Source of the DNA: an uncultured Clostridia bacterium
GTDB taxonomy: Bacteria; Bacillota; Clostridia; Christensenellales; Aristaeellaceae
Assembly: GCA_946410395.1 (NCBI GenBank)
Contig: CAMKAE010000146.1
Location: 1-5,781 of the forward strand
Direction of reading: 5' to 3'
Length of the DNA: 5,781 bases
The notes under the pieces were generated by a model, which was not told the DNA's origin, ran no database searches, and saw nothing but the letters and a program-made list of their open reading frames with translations. This document shows positions 5,755-5,781 of the stretch, piece by piece (position 1 is the first letter of the stretch; every line of letters starts with the position of its first letter). The translations under genes were made by a program, and so were the position numbers.

Positions 5755-5761
5755 TGCACAA
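5732..5761 (-). promoter_or_regulatory. Extended -10 promoter of the membrane-protein gene
   Basis: On the minus strand TATAAT (5737-5732) is a perfect -10 box preceded by TGC, an extended -10. The -35 region is weak: TTGTGC with an 18-base spacer matches the consensus at three of six bases. Transcription would start near 5725, giving a leader of about 40 bases before the ATG at 5684. Confidence 0.65.
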
Positions 5762-5781
5762 CCCCGGCGGAAAGGAATTCT

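Overview
The window reads as a GC-rich Bacillota chromosome, probably a clostridial gut lineage such as Oscillospiraceae. The taxon is an inference from the strong AGGAGG-type ribosome binding sites, the TTGACA/TATAAT-type promoters, the tRNA-Trp without an encoded CCA end, and the UxaB/UxaA sequences. Most of the window is about 65-70% G+C by hand count of sample lines. The first ~980 bases are clearly AT-richer, about 32-48% in the lines counted.

Left part (1-1071): a tyrosine recombinase gene on the plus strand ends 22 bases from the 3' end of a minus-strand tRNA-Trp gene. This is the classic edge of an integrated element (prophage, ICE or genomic island) that uses a tRNA gene as its attachment site. 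The element would extend to the left, out of the window. The tRNA keeps its own consensus promoter on the chromosomal side.

Middle (about 1150-4966): a plus-strand operon for hexuronate (galacturonate) catabolism. A consensus promoter carrying perfect palindromes drives uxaB (tagaturonate reductase). Next comes a small secreted protein with a C-terminal bacterial SH3-like domain, then uxaA (altronate dehydratase). UxaB reduces D-tagaturonate to D-altronate and UxaA dehydrates altronate to 2-keto-3-deoxygluconate, so the two enzymes are consecutive steps. The isomerase UxaC, the KDG kinase and aldolase, a transporter and a regulator are not in the window. The secreted protein between the two enzymes has no evident role in the pathway and is the least expected gene here.

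Right part (4974-5781): a bidirectional hairpin terminator separates uxaA from a convergent minus-strand gene for a predicted seven-helix membrane protein of unknown function. That gene has its own extended -10 promoter, embedded in GGTTCC/GGAACC repeats, near the right edge. There is no gene-free stretch longer than 300 bases, no CRISPR array and no insertion sequence. I see no clear new multi-gene system. The best leads are the tRNA-Trp/integrase junction, the palindromic uxaB promoter and the odd secreted SH3 gene inside the uxa operon.
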